From NCBI RefSeq assembly GCF_029625295.1, contig NZ_CP121112.1, positions 4,774,001-4,838,000 on the forward strand: 64,000 bases of DNA, given 5' to 3'. The translations under genes and the position numbers were made by a program. The notes below the pieces were generated by a model. That model was not told the origin of the DNA. It made no database searches and saw only the letters and a program-made list of their open reading frames with translations. How positions within the stretch are numbered: the first letter of the stretch is position 1; every line of letters begins with the position of its first letter. Source of the DNA: Flavobacterium gyeonganense. GTDB lineage: Bacteria; Bacteroidota; Bacteroidia; Flavobacteriales; Flavobacteriaceae. Of this stretch, positions 1 to 9,900 are shown in pieces.

Positions 1-2822
1 TCTGCTTCGGCAATAAAATTCAACTTGATTTTTTTGTTGAAAGCCATTTCTTTGAAAGAATCAAAAATGTTTTTTGAGTAGCTTAAAATATCCGTTTTTG
101 TAACCTTAAGCTTTAATTCGCCAGACTGTGCTTTCCTAAAATCAAGAACCTGATTTACCAGATTTAAAAGCCTGCTGGCATTTTGGTAAATAAGATTGTA
201 CCTGCTTTTTTCATAATCACTGGCATTAGTGTTTTCGTCCAGTAATTGCTTAGCCGGTCCTAAAATAAGCGTTAACGGTGTTCTTAGTTCATGCGAAATG
301 TTGGTAAAAAACCGAAGTTTCTCGTTATTCAGTTTAATATCATGTTCTCTGTTTACTTTTTCGGTAAGCAGTTCCTGTTTCAGACGGATACGGTTTTTAA
401 TTTCCTTTCTTATAAAATAAAAAATGAAAAACAATGCTATAAAAATCAGTAAGAAAGATATTGGCGTTAACCAAAACGGCGGCAGTATTCTGATCTCATA
501 GGAAACCTCTTTGCTCCAATGTCCATCGCTGTTACTGGATTTTATTTTGAAAATATATTTTCCGGGATAAAGATTGGTATACTGAACTGTTCTTGAGTTA
601 CTATTTGCTGTAATCCACTGCTTGTCAAACCCTTCCAGCATATACTGAAATTTATTTAGTTTTTCATTGGCAAAAGAAGGTGTCGAAAACTGAAGAGAGA
701 AGTTACGGTTTTTGTAACTCAGTTCTACTTTTTTAGCATAATTTAAATCCTGTGAAAGCGGAATATCCCCATTAATTTCCATTTCAGGAAGAATCTCTTC
801 GTTCTGAATCTTGAATTCGCTGATAACAGGTTCTGGTGACCAGTTGTTTCTCTTCATGGTTTGTGTAGAAAATGTAATGATACCATTTTTACCACCAAGA
901 AAAATTGTTGAATTATTAAAATTGAAAAAGCCGCTTGAACTAAAAACATCCAGCCTGTTACCACTGTTTACGTGATAAATATTGATGTCTTTCAGATCAG
1001 ATTTCACCCAGGCAATACTATTATTGTTGATATTGAGCCATAAATTTCCGTTTGCATCAGATAGCATATCTGTAATCCATATACCGGAAGTTTCTTTAAA
1101 GTTTTTTATGGTTGCAAAGGTGTTCTTTTTAGCATCATAGATACACAATCCAAAACGTGTCGAAGCCCATATTTTACCTTTCTTGTCAATCATAATATCA
1201 CTAACGTTATCTTCGTTAGTCATACTATTTTCTCTTTTAGAAAGGGATTTGTAGGTTTCTAATTTACCTGAAACAGGATTGTATTTTACAACACCCGTTT
1301 CTGTAGCAAACCACACGTTATTTTGAGAATCTTTTTCAATCGAGTTGATTTGGTAACCAGGCAATAATTTTCCTTTTGAAGTCTCAACCTGAAGCGTTTT
1401 TGTATTTAATAAAACAGCTCCTTCACCAAATGAACCTATCATCAAAGATTCTGCTCCAATTTTTCCAAAAGCAAATATTGGCGAAGTGTCAAAACCTAGA
1501 TTCACCTCTTGTGATGCATTGGCAGTGTAATTATACACCATCAATCTGCCATCCCAGAGTCCGCAATAAAAAGTTTTGCCATCTTCAGAATAAATGCTGG
1601 ATATATCAATCGATTTGTTGTATAAGGGTACAAAACCTTTTGCATTCGAAATAAAAAGTCCGTTATGACTCGTTGCAACAATTACTTTTCCGTCATACGT
1701 TTTGGAAAAACCTCTTATGCGGGGCGCCTGATTGCCGATGTAACGGGAAATATCTTTATTGAGTGTAAATTGGTTTTCATACGGATCAAATTTATCAAGT
1801 CCGTCTTCAGTACCAATCCACAAAACTCCTGAGCGATCAAAATACAGGGCCGAAACCAAATTATCAACGATGGAAGTATCATCAGACAATATAGAATAAT
1901 ACCATTTATAATCACCTTTCTGAATGTCTTCCAATTGTTTACAAACTAACAATCCGCCAAGCGTTCCTACCCAATATTTACCATCCGGAGCTTTGGCAAC
2001 CGATAAAAAATAAGGCCCTAAACTTCCTCTGATTTCTTTATTTTCAATATATAAATTTACAAATTCATCGTTTTTCTTATTTAATTTATAAAGCCCTCTT
2101 CGTGTTCCGACAAATATGTCTGCTTTGGCATTTTCATAAATAAAATTGATGTACGGGTTTTTCTCATTCGAATGTGGTACCGAAAGTGTGTAGTTGTTCA
2201 TTCTTATAATAGCTCCTTTGCTATCTAAAGTAATTTTGGCAACAGACCCTTTATCATAACTTCCAACCCAGATATTTCCCTTTTTGTCTTCAAATATTTC
2301 TTTTACATAGTCAAAACCTTTAATTGGGATTTTTTCAAATCTGTTTTCTTTCAAAAAGAACATGTAGAGTCCCTGATTTTTAGTCCCTACCCACACTCTT
2401 TTGAACTTATCAACATACACAGACCTGATTTCGCCTTCAGGAATACTGTTTGGGTCATTTTTTTTAGGCAGGAAAGTCACAAAAGCATGAGTATCCATTT
2501 TAAAAAGCGTGAGCCCTTTTCTGGTTCCGATCCATAAATGATTCGAAGATTCATCTAATCTTAGTGCCGTTATGTCGTCATTATACAATCTGTTATTGCC
2601 GGGTGATGAACTCAAGTAGTTTTTGAACTGATAACCATCAAATCGGTTTAACCCAAAAAAAGTTCCAAACCACAAAAAGCCTTTTTTATCCTGTACTATA
2701 TGCCGAACAGAATTATGAGACAATCCATTGTTGTCATTATAATGTGTGAATTTTATATTCTGCGAATGTGCATTATAAAAAAAGAGGAAGCTGAGAAGTA
2801 GTATGAAAGAATTTTTTCTCAT
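1..2822 (-). CDS. Hybrid two-component system sensor/regulator (HTCS), partial (C-terminus beyond left edge)
   Basis: The start codon is at 2822-2820 and the frame stays open to position 1, so 940 residues are visible. A signal peptide (about residues 1-21, ending AHSQ) is followed by many two-component-regulator-propeller repeats (FLWFGT, HLWIGTRKGL, RVWVGTKNQGL, VLWIGTEDGL and others). Next come a Y_Y_Y domain (about 695-767), one membrane segment (about 780-803) and the start of a histidine kinase with H-box FFTNISHELRTPLT (phospho-acceptor His844). This is the layout of Bacteroidota HTCS proteins, whose missing C-terminus normally carries the ATPase, a receiver and an AraC-type DNA-binding domain. 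The propeller senses a glycan fragment in the periplasm and the protein switches on the adjacent PUL. It is the last gene of the minus-strand PUL seen here, 52 bp after the metallophosphoesterase. Likely targets are the repeats at 19489-19521 and 23940-23972. Confidence 0.93.
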   Translation of the reverse strand, partial: MRKNSFILLLSFLFFYNAHSQNIKFTHYNDNNGLSHNSVRHIVQDKKGFLWFGTFFGLNRFDGYQFKNYLSSSPGNNRLYNDDITALRLDESSNHLWIGTRKGLTLFKMDTHAFVTFLPKKNDPNSIPEGEIRSVYVDKFKRVWVGTKNQGLYMFFLKENRFEKIPIKGFDYVKEIFEDKKGNIWVGSYDKGSVAKITLDSKGAIIRMNNYTLSVPHSNEKNPYINFIYENAKADIFVGTRRGLYKLNKKNDEFVNLYIENKEIRGSLGPYFLSVAKAPDGKYWVGTLGGLLVCKQLEDIQKGDYKWYYSILSDDTSIVDNLVSALYFDRSGVLWIGTEDGLDKFDPYENQFTLNKDISRYIGNQAPRIRGFSKTYDGKVIVATSHNGLFISNAKGFVPLYNKSIDISSIYSEDGKTFYCGLWDGRLMVYNYTANASQEVNLGFDTSPIFAFGKIGAESLMIGSFGEGAVLLNTKTLQVETSKGKLLPGYQINSIEKDSQNNVWFATETGVVKYNPVSGKLETYKSLSKRENSMTNEDNVSDIMIDKKGKIWASTRFGLCIYDAKKNTFATIKNFKETSGIWITDMLSDANGNLWLNINNNSIAWVKSDLKDINIYHVNSGNRLDVFSSSGFFNFNNSTIFLGGKNGIITFSTQTMKRNNWSPEPVISEFKIQNEEILPEMEINGDIPLSQDLNYAKKVELSYKNRNFSLQFSTPSFANEKLNKFQYMLEGFDKQWITANSNSRTVQYTNLYPGKYIFKIKSSNSDGHWSKEVSYEIRILPPFWLTPISFLLIFIALFFIFYFIRKEIKNRIRLKQELLTEKVNREHDIKLNNEKLRFFTNISHELRTPLTLILGPAKQLLDENTNASDYEKSRYNLIYQNASRLLNLVNQVLDFRKAQSGELKLKVTKTDILSYSKNIFDSFKEMAFNKKIKLNFIAEA

Positions 2823-2874
2823 ATAATGAATTATAAATACTGCTTATTTTTCGGTTAAGATAAAGTTAATAAAT

Positions 2875-4701
2875 TTAAGGATATATGCGTTGAATATGAT
2901 TGGTTTTTAAGCTAATCTTAAAATGATTTGACGGCTTTCCATTCATAGTTTTCAGAAATATTTTTGCCCATAAAACCAGTTTTTCATCATTAGATTTTTC
3001 TAATTGTGCACAGACTATTTTGTATTGTTTCAGTCGATTGGCTCCTATCTCAGGAATTGCTAACTCATCGGCATTTTTTAATCGGTAGAAATCAAAAATC
3101 ATATCAAAGCCTGTCCAGGATTCAAAATCTTTTGCTTTTAAATAATTTGCTTTCATTGCTGCCTCAACTTCTGCATTATTTTTATTTATATACGCTAAAT
3201 CCACTCCTGAAAGTTTTAAAAGTGATGCAGAAAATTCTAAAGGGAAATCTTCAGGCAAAAATCTTAACCTAACTAATTCCTTTAAATGCCATTTTGTAAA
3301 TTCCTCATAATCTTTAGTATTAAGTATCTCTTTATTCCAAACAGAAGGGTTTTTTATCTGCTTTAAATGTGCATATTCCTGCTTATAAAAAGGAAACAAA
3401 CTATTAAATTTTGAAACTTTGTTGATTACCACAGTTTCTATTTCAAGAACAGCATCCGGATGTATTGTAAGTATTTTATAGCCTGGCATATAAGCAGCCA
3501 AAGAAGGAGTCTGGATATTGAATAATGTATTCCCTTTTGGAGTAGTCCGGACTCCTGTGTCATTGATGTGCATATGTCCGCCAAAATGAACCTGAACTCC
3601 TGCATCGGCAAATATTTGAGCTACTTCTTCATTTGGAACCCTGGATAATTGCATTTTTTTTGGACCAAAAAGCGATTTTAATTCGGGAGATGCATCATCG
3701 TTAAAATCAATCATCGGATAATGACTGAAAGCAATTAAGGTTTTTCCTTTTTGCTTTGCTTCAGCAGCAACCTTTTTTATCCATTCAATCAAATGATTTT
3801 TATAAATGAGCACATTGTTGTAACCGATATTTGCACCGGAAAAATCATTAGGATCATTGGGCAGGCCTGAGAGCTTTTCATTCGGAACATAAGCATTGGC
3901 ATCAATTGCCAGAAGCCATACTCCTTTTACAGGTTCAACGAGATAACTCGCATCAGGAAGAAATAAATTAGTATTTTTTACAGGATATGTTCTTTTTTCT
4001 AAATCTGATTCAGCCAAAGCTTTTTCATAACTATAATCTTCATATTTATAATCTGAAAAAGGAGTTTCCCAATACAAATAGTTTTTATTTGGAAAAAATC
4101 CGAAAGCATTCATTTCATTTATGGTTTCCTTATATCCCCAGTTTTTAATATCAGCCGTAATGATTGGTTCTAACTGATTTTCATGTTTAGGCAGATTGTT
4201 TTTTGAACTGCTGATAATTTGTTCTTTGCCGTCTTTTCCTAAAAAATCAGTTTTAATGGCATCTTGCGCAAAAGGTTTTACAACATCATGGTTTCCGGTG
4301 GTTACAAAAAATGACATGCCATATTTGTCAGTATATTGGTTTAAAATTTTTCTCAGCCCCCTCACATGAACCGGCTGTCCGTCATCACTGAAATCCCCAG
4401 GAAGTGCAACCTGTTTTATTCCTCTTTTTGCAATGTCATTTAAAGCTTCCAGAAAGGCAAAATAATTTTCGTTGAATATTCGGGTTGAATGCAATTGGGA
4501 ATTCATTGTCCTGATATTGGCGTATTCGCCCGTTACCGGATTTGGAATTCCCTGATAATCGTTGTCTTCAAATTTTGCAAAAATATCCTGTAAATGGGCA
4601 TCAGCTATAAATGCAATTTGCACATCTTTTGTTTTTGTCTGTTGTGATTTACAAGCCGACAATGATAGAAAAAAAAGTATAAAAACTAATGTTCTTGACA
4701 T
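2875..4701 (-). CDS. Calcineurin-like metallophosphoesterase, lipoprotein
   Basis: This 608-residue protein has a lipoprotein signal (lipobox LSAC, Cys17), so it is probably anchored in the outer membrane or periplasm. All signature motifs of the calcineurin-like phosphoesterase fold are present: DAH (34-36), GDFSDDG (102-108), GNHD (136-139), then FSHYPM and GGHMHIND further on. They should bind a dinuclear metal centre and hydrolyse phosphate mono- or diesters. The natural substrate is not readable from sequence. Its start lies one base after the GH28 stop, so the two are almost certainly co-transcribed and perhaps translationally coupled. Inside a glycan-utilisation operon the obvious inference is removal of a phosphate or phosphodiester decoration from the target glycan. 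Phosphate scavenging or nucleotide hydrolysis remain possible. The C-terminal 200 residues show no motif I recognise. Confidence 0.85.
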   Translation of the reverse strand: MSRTLVFILFFLSLSACKSQQTKTKDVQIAFIADAHLQDIFAKFEDNDYQGIPNPVTGEYANIRTMNSQLHSTRIFNENYFAFLEALNDIAKRGIKQVALPGDFSDDGQPVHVRGLRKILNQYTDKYGMSFFVTTGNHDVVKPFAQDAIKTDFLGKDGKEQIISSSKNNLPKHENQLEPIITADIKNWGYKETINEMNAFGFFPNKNYLYWETPFSDYKYEDYSYEKALAESDLEKRTYPVKNTNLFLPDASYLVEPVKGVWLLAIDANAYVPNEKLSGLPNDPNDFSGANIGYNNVLIYKNHLIEWIKKVAAEAKQKGKTLIAFSHYPMIDFNDDASPELKSLFGPKKMQLSRVPNEEVAQIFADAGVQVHFGGHMHINDTGVRTTPKGNTLFNIQTPSLAAYMPGYKILTIHPDAVLEIETVVINKVSKFNSLFPFYKQEYAHLKQIKNPSVWNKEILNTKDYEEFTKWHLKELVRLRFLPEDFPLEFSASLLKLSGVDLAYINKNNAEVEAAMKANYLKAKDFESWTGFDMIFDFYRLKNADELAIPEIGANRLKQYKIVCAQLEKSNDEKLVLWAKIFLKTMNGKPSNHFKISLKTNHIQRIYP

Positions 4702-4702
4702 A

Positions 4703-6274
4703 TTATTTAACTTCTGTAGTTTGTTTTAATAGCTGATTTTCAAGCGTTGCTGAAGTTACATTTTTTAAAACAATCTGTTTTTGTTTTGCCTCCGGAAGAT
4801 TTATATCCTGCATATTAATATTCTGAACATCATCAAACACAAATGCAGGTCTGAAATCAGCATCATCCAATGCCAGCTTGATATTTTTCAGACTTATTCC
4901 GTTGGCATGTCTCACATAGAAACCATAAGCAGGCAGTTCTCCAAACATAGAAAATTCAGGATAATCCTGAGCAGCTTCAGGAACCTGATGTAATCGGTTT
5001 AGCGGAATATACGCCATTCCTTTTGAGGATCTTCCGGGATAATTTATTTCAATATTTTCTAAAACTACATTTTCGATATTATGTCCTTTGAGTCCAACAA
5101 TAGAGGATGGAAAAGGATTGTGAAAGAAATCAACTTCCGGACCTCTCAGGTCATAATTAATGTCCGGACGATCAAAAGGGACTTGTACTTTTATGTTCTT
5201 TATGCTAACATTTCTAATACTTCCGGGTTTATCACCAGTTCGATTTCCTAAACGTATAAAAACAGCATTACCTGTATTGACAGCATTTATATTTGATACG
5301 TCAATATTTTCTATAAAAGCACCATCAACAGATTCTATTGCAATGGCAGAACGAAATGTATCATAAACTTTAATGTCTTTAATGATTACATTTTTGAATC
5401 CTCCAAAAGAAGCACTTCCGAATTTTACAGCACTGGCACTGGATCTAATGGTATTATTGGCAATGTAAACCGAATCATTATAAAATCCGGGATAGTATGA
5501 TTTTAGGCAGATTCCGTCATCTGCAGCATCGATATCGCAGTTGGTTACCTTGACATTTTTACAATCTGTAATATCAATTCCGTCATTGTTCCAGTACGAA
5601 CGATTTACAATTTTAAGGTTATCCAGAACAAGATTGTGACATAATTCAAAAGATAGGCCCCAACAGGAAGCTTCACCCGCTTTAAGTCCTTCGATTAGAA
5701 TAGATTCGCATTGTGAAAAGCGAAATAATTTTGGGCGCATGGTTTCACTTGGCCTGTTTCTGCGAAGGCTGTATTTTGGATCTACTGCAATACCGGCATG
5801 ATGAAGACTGTCAATATTTAAAGCAAGTTGTAAACCCTGACCATCAATAGTTCCTTTTCCTTTAAGTGCAATGTTTTTGGCTTTATGGGCAATAATCAAA
5901 GCCATTTGGGAGTTGTCATCTTTTTTAGGAGAATCTGGTCTTCCTTCAAAAGTCATATTAGGATAATCTTTTGGATTTGTGCTTCCCAGCAATACGGATC
6001 CTTCTTCAAAATACAAGGTCACATTGCTCTTTAAGATAATACTTCCGGATAAAAAATTCCCTTTTGGAAAAACTACACGTCCACCTTTATTTTTAAAAGC
6101 GGCATCAACTGCTTTTTGGATTGCAACAGTATTAATCGTTTTTCTGTCTGATTTTGCACCGTAACTGGTGATTAAAAAATCTTTTTGAGGTTTTTGCGCA
6201 TTTGATTCAAAACCAAATGAAAAAAGATTGATTAGTAGGGCAATAAAAAACAGTTTTAGTTTAATTTTTGACAT
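4703..6274 (-). CDS. GH28 family (polygalacturonase-like) right-handed beta-helix glycosidase, secreted
   Basis: The 523-residue product begins with a signal peptide (about residues 1-27, ending SNAQ). An N-terminal pectate-lyase-like segment (ITSYGAKSDRKTINTVAIQKAVD) leads into parallel beta-helix repeats. Two of the GH28 catalytic boxes are clear: NNDGIDI near residue 229 and AADDGICLKS near 250, which hold the three acidic residues. The usual G-H-G box is not visible; at that place the protein reads SAVKFGSASFGGF. The RIK box is replaced by FRSAIAIES. This is seen in divergent GH28 groups, so hydrolysis of a galacturonide or another uronide or rhamnosyl linkage is plausible, but the exact substrate is open. 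It sits between a DUF4861-like gene and the metallophosphoesterase in the PUL and should act outside the cytoplasm. Confidence 0.87.
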   Translation of the reverse strand: MSKIKLKLFFIALLINLFSFGFESNAQKPQKDFLITSYGAKSDRKTINTVAIQKAVDAAFKNKGGRVVFPKGNFLSGSIILKSNVTLYFEEGSVLLGSTNPKDYPNMTFEGRPDSPKKDDNSQMALIIAHKAKNIALKGKGTIDGQGLQLALNIDSLHHAGIAVDPKYSLRRNRPSETMRPKLFRFSQCESILIEGLKAGEASCWGLSFELCHNLVLDNLKIVNRSYWNNDGIDITDCKNVKVTNCDIDAADDGICLKSYYPGFYNDSVYIANNTIRSSASAVKFGSASFGGFKNVIIKDIKVYDTFRSAIAIESVDGAFIENIDVSNINAVNTGNAVFIRLGNRTGDKPGSIRNVSIKNIKVQVPFDRPDINYDLRGPEVDFFHNPFPSSIVGLKGHNIENVVLENIEINYPGRSSKGMAYIPLNRLHQVPEAAQDYPEFSMFGELPAYGFYVRHANGISLKNIKLALDDADFRPAFVFDDVQNINMQDINLPEAKQKQIVLKNVTSATLENQLLKQTTEVK

Positions 6275-6351
6275 TATTATTCTTTTAGTATTTAAATACT
6301 TTCAAACAAAAAATTAAACTAAAACTGCCTGCAAAAGATTTTACAGAAATC

Positions 6352-7203
6352 TTACTGGTTAATGTAAGCTTCTAATTTATCTAAAGTGTTAAGTTCTGTC
6401 TCGCGCGCGCAAGACGATATAATTTTTGTTTCTAAGTATTTTGCTGGTTTAGAAATTAACAAATATTGTGTTCCATCGTCATTCGTTTTTACATAATCTT
6501 TAGGATTGTATAAGATAGCAGCTCCAACTTCAACAATTTCTGCTGCTACATCTTCCGGATGTTTTCCCCAAACGGCAATGTAATTCTTTCCTTTTTTAGT
6601 TTGAAAATCTTTAAAATAATTTATTCCGGTAACAAATTGTACTTTTTCTCCATTTAAGCTGATAGCCTCCACTTTGGCCTCTCTTTTTCCTGAAAATACA
6701 GTTACTCGAACTAAAATATCTACTTTTTTTCCTTTGTAAGGCACTCCTCTTGAAATCATTTCCATCCATGAAGTCGTATCTGTTTTTCCAACACGTGCCA
6801 AACGGTTTGTAACAGGATTCAGGGGTACTACTTTTTCGCCATCCCACAATTTTACACCACCTAAACCGCTTGTTGCCGCAACTTTATAATAATCAGCTCC
6901 CCAGCCATCTTTTTGCTGTTCCGGAGTTGGATACCAATTTGCCTTTTTTAACTCTAATCCTTTTTTTGCTTTATTATACACATCGATGGCTACTTTATCG
7001 CTAAAATAGATTCGCAATGCCATCCAATCGTTTTCAATTGCGGGCCCGTGATGCCCTATCGTTTTATACAAGTCACCTGATTCTGAGCCAATATCTGTCA
7101 AATACGTTATTTTATCAGACTTCATATATAAACTCGTGTCTGTATTATTTTGTGCAAAACCAATGCAGCAAAAAAACAAAGCAGGTAAAAAAGATAATTT
7201 CAT
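6352..7203 (-). CDS. DUF4861-like secreted protein
   Basis: This is a 283-residue protein with a short signal peptide (about 1-17, ending GFAQ). The segment with HHGPAIENDWMALRIYF and AIDVYNKAKKGLELKKANWY resembles the DUF4861 family found in pectin and uronate PULs of Bacteroidota. I recognise the pattern but cannot verify the family without a profile search. No catalytic residues are known to me. It stands 77 bp before the GH28 start and about 270 bp after the lyase-like gene on the same strand, so it should belong to the same regulon. A role in handling uronic-acid-containing oligosaccharides would fit the GH28 and lyase-like neighbours, but this is inference from context. Confidence 0.6.
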   Translation of the reverse strand: MKLSFLPALFFCCIGFAQNNTDTSLYMKSDKITYLTDIGSESGDLYKTIGHHGPAIENDWMALRIYFSDKVAIDVYNKAKKGLELKKANWYPTPEQQKDGWGADYYKVAATSGLGGVKLWDGEKVVPLNPVTNRLARVGKTDTTSWMEMISRGVPYKGKKVDILVRVTVFSGKREAKVEAISLNGEKVQFVTGINYFKDFQTKKGKNYIAVWGKHPEDVAAEIVEVGAAILYNPKDYVKTNDDGTQYLLISKPAKYLETKIISSCARETELNTLDKLEAYINQ

Positions 7204-7472
7204 AATTTCTATTATTTATAGATTAATTTAATTTACGTAAAAATAAAACAACCTTTCAATAATACAGCAACATTTTTTATAATATTAAGAAATTATCGTT
7301 TAAAGATTCAAACACAGATTTCACATATTACCACGAAAATCAATGTGTTTTTAATTGTACTAATTCTTTAAAACATAATATTCATTCTACAAATTGGGTT
7401 TTTAAAATTGATTAAAACTTCTTGAAAACCAGTGTAATTGTGTTCATATGATTAAATTCATTTACATACTTA

Positions 7473-9266
7473 TTAAGAAATGACCATTTTATGATAAAAC
7501 GGTGTAAATCCTGTAATGTAAATATGTTCTCCTTTTGTACGCAGGCTTCCCTGATGATAAGTATATACTTCACTATCCAGGTTTTCTACATTTAAATGTT
7601 CACATTTTCCGGGACCAAACTGTATGGTATCTGCTCCCGTTGAAAGTTCACCATTTCCGGATTTCAGGAAATAATTTTGCTTTTCATCCAATACTGCACC
7701 TGTCACATTACTTCCTTCTTTAAAACACATTTCTATTGTTACTTCTACATTTGGAGGACCTTCGACTTTAAAATCCAGATTCAGGATTCCGTTATCTTCG
7801 GTAATTTCAATTGTAGTTGTTTGCTTTTTTACATTGCTTTTAACCCGGGAATCAAAGTCCATTTTATTCCAAAAACGCCCGTCCGGTGACTCTGATAACT
7901 TATAATCGCCGTCATTTTTACGAAATTCTTCCGCAAGCGGCTGATAGTAATCTGCTTCTTTGGTTTCTTTTAAGATGTATTTATTTCCTTCTTTTACAAT
8001 TCCTTCACTACTGAAATACCCCATACGGAAAAACGATGTCGAAAGGCGCATGTATTTTAATATCGCGTCTCCTTTTCTGTACATCAAAAAATTCGGATTC
8101 GAAGATCTTCCCGAAACAATCATTACCGGCTTATCATTTCCTCCAAATAAAGTTAGAGAAACTTTGCCACGCCTTATTCTTGCCAAACTTGAAAGCGCAA
8201 AAAATTTCTCAAAATCATTTGCAATTGCCCCTTCAGCTGGAATTTGTTTTCTCAGTTCTTCATTTTCCATAAAAAAAGCAAGTGAACCCGACAAAATATC
8301 AGCAGCAAAAGTTGAAAGGCCTTCAATCATTTCAACCATTTGTACAAACATTGGATTTTTTGTACGGATTGCCATATATCTATACTGGAGATAAAAATTC
8401 GTCACTTTTAAATCCATAAACTGATCCTGCCTTTTTGAATCGACCGTCACCAGATCACCGTTAGGTTCAGTGTAATAAAAATAAGTCGTCAGGTTTTTAT
8501 TTACAATATCAAGCAATTGAGGCCTGTTTAGCAACCTCGCCATTGTTATTAGCGCTTTATCAATAACAGCAGAATAAATTCCACTTCGTTCGGCATAATG
8601 CCCGTCTTCATTCATATAAATTCCTTCGGCCAGCCATTGGTCAATTCTTCGGATATATCTAGTATCAGGAAACAGCGAGTTAATATTGGCCAAAGCTGCA
8701 CAAATGACCCATCTGTGGTTTGGCGTGTGGATACCACCTGTAATCATGGCTTCTCCTGCATTGAGAATAAACTTTTTGAGTTTGTCTTTTAATTCATCTA
8801 AACCTTTTTGTTTACTGTTTTTTAAAATAGCGGCGGCAGGACAAATATATTCCAGAATAAAAGCAGTGTCAGGCGGCGATTGTCTGTTCCCTCCGGCATC
8901 TAAAGTGCCATCACTATATTGGGCTTTCAACAAAACTTCTATTGCTTCATTGATTTTTTCAACCAGAATTTCAGACTTATAAAACCCTGATTCTGAATTA
9001 CACATTGAAGCAGCCATAACGGTTATCGAACTTGCTACAGTACGAAAACTATTAAGTCTGATGGATGGATCATACGGTTTATTCAATAGGGAGGTAACTT
9101 TTGCATCATTATTCAAAATAAGCTTTTTCATCAATTCAGTATCTTCTTTCGATTTTTTGTTTTCAGAAAGAAAATCATTTGCAAAAACAACATCGCTAAC
9201 TAAAGCGCCAGCAAGCGAAAGACCTCCCAATCTTATAAATTCCCCACGGCTCATTTTGTTTTTCAT
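7473..9266 (-). CDS. Alpha/alpha-toroid polysaccharide lyase-like protein (heparinase II/III-like), exported
   Basis: This 597-residue protein begins MSRGEFIRLGGLSLAGAL after a four-residue lead, which looks like a Tat- or Sec-type export signal. The first half is helical and carries motifs typical of alpha/alpha-toroid lyases: HTPNHRW near residue 183 (Asn and His of the substrate site), then HYAERSGIYS near 221, then YFYYTEPNGDLVTVDSKRQD. The second half is predicted beta sandwich (repeated V-x-V-T-I-E type strands), as in heparinase II/III, alginate and chondroitin-type lyases. I cannot assign a PL family. The likely role is beta-elimination of a uronic-acid polysaccharide in the periplasm or at the surface, feeding the GH28 and DUF4861 steps. 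Downstream on the minus strand, 7204-7472 is an AT-rich spacer with no gene. Confidence 0.6.
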   Translation of the reverse strand: MKNKMSRGEFIRLGGLSLAGALVSDVVFANDFLSENKKSKEDTELMKKLILNNDAKVTSLLNKPYDPSIRLNSFRTVASSITVMAASMCNSESGFYKSEILVEKINEAIEVLLKAQYSDGTLDAGGNRQSPPDTAFILEYICPAAAILKNSKQKGLDELKDKLKKFILNAGEAMITGGIHTPNHRWVICAALANINSLFPDTRYIRRIDQWLAEGIYMNEDGHYAERSGIYSAVIDKALITMARLLNRPQLLDIVNKNLTTYFYYTEPNGDLVTVDSKRQDQFMDLKVTNFYLQYRYMAIRTKNPMFVQMVEMIEGLSTFAADILSGSLAFFMENEELRKQIPAEGAIANDFEKFFALSSLARIRRGKVSLTLFGGNDKPVMIVSGRSSNPNFLMYRKGDAILKYMRLSTSFFRMGYFSSEGIVKEGNKYILKETKEADYYQPLAEEFRKNDGDYKLSESPDGRFWNKMDFDSRVKSNVKKQTTTIEITEDNGILNLDFKVEGPPNVEVTIEMCFKEGSNVTGAVLDEKQNYFLKSGNGELSTGADTIQFGPGKCEHLNVENLDSEVYTYHQGSLRTKGEHIYITGFTPFYHKMVIS

Positions 9267-9327
9267 GCTTTTGTATTTTTACTAATTCGACTTACTAATT
9301 ACCTGCCACTGAAGTAAACAATCTAAT

Positions 9328-9894
9328 CTATTTATCGACAATTTTTACCAATGTCCAGTTGATGCCTAACGGATTTTTGATTAGTTTGCAGATTAAAGGA
9401 AATTCAGGATTTTTTACGATCCACATTTCGGTTTCATCAATCTGTGCGATTACATGTAAAGCATCTACTGATTTTCCTTCAATTACAACATTATCTTTAT
9501 CTGTATTCGGATCTAAAACATATGTTGTATTATTGTAAATGAACTTGTTGTTTTTTACTAAATCCTGATAGGCGGACTGCGAAATCATAAAAAAAGTTTC
9601 ATTTGGCTTTAAATTCAAAACCGGTGCATATTCTCCCTGGTTATAACTTAAAGCATTGCCATTTTTCAGTGCTTCTGAAGTAGTAACAATATTGCTGTTT
9701 ACATCTCTAGTATCTAAATTAAATGTAAGTGCATCAGCCTTTATTTTAGAAGTGAGTGTCAAAGTACGGGTCTGACCGTGCAGTTTGCAGATGTAATGTA
9801 ACACAGTATTATTTTTGACAGTAGGAACAAAATTTTGTGCTGACATCAGTTGAAATAGTCCGCAAAAAAAGACGGTTAAAATTGTATTTTTCAT
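9328..9894 (-). CDS. Small secreted protein of unknown function in the PUL
   Basis: I do not recognise this 188-residue protein. It has a clear signal peptide (about residues 1-19, ending MSAQ) and then a beta-rich body (YICKLHGQTRTLTLTSKI, TFNLDTRDVNSNI), with no cysteine-rich or catalytic-looking motif. The start lies only 6 bp beyond the stop of the GH92 gene upstream, and the lyase-like gene follows after 61 bp, so it is an internal cistron of the PUL operon. Its size and position would suit a small glycan-binding or accessory protein acting in the periplasm or at the surface. No function can be claimed. Confidence 0.7.
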   Translation of the reverse strand: MKNTILTVFFCGLFQLMSAQNFVPTVKNNTVLHYICKLHGQTRTLTLTSKIKADALTFNLDTRDVNSNIVTTSEALKNGNALSYNQGEYAPVLNLKPNETFFMISQSAYQDLVKNNKFIYNNTTYVLDPNTDKDNVVIEGKSVDALHVIAQIDETEMWIVKNPEFPLICKLIKNPLGINWTLVKIVDK

Positions 9895-9900
9895 GATAGC

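Noticed and set aside
7960..8394. Plus-strand frame of 144 codons
   Set aside because: Antisense to the lyase-like gene, no start context or motif.
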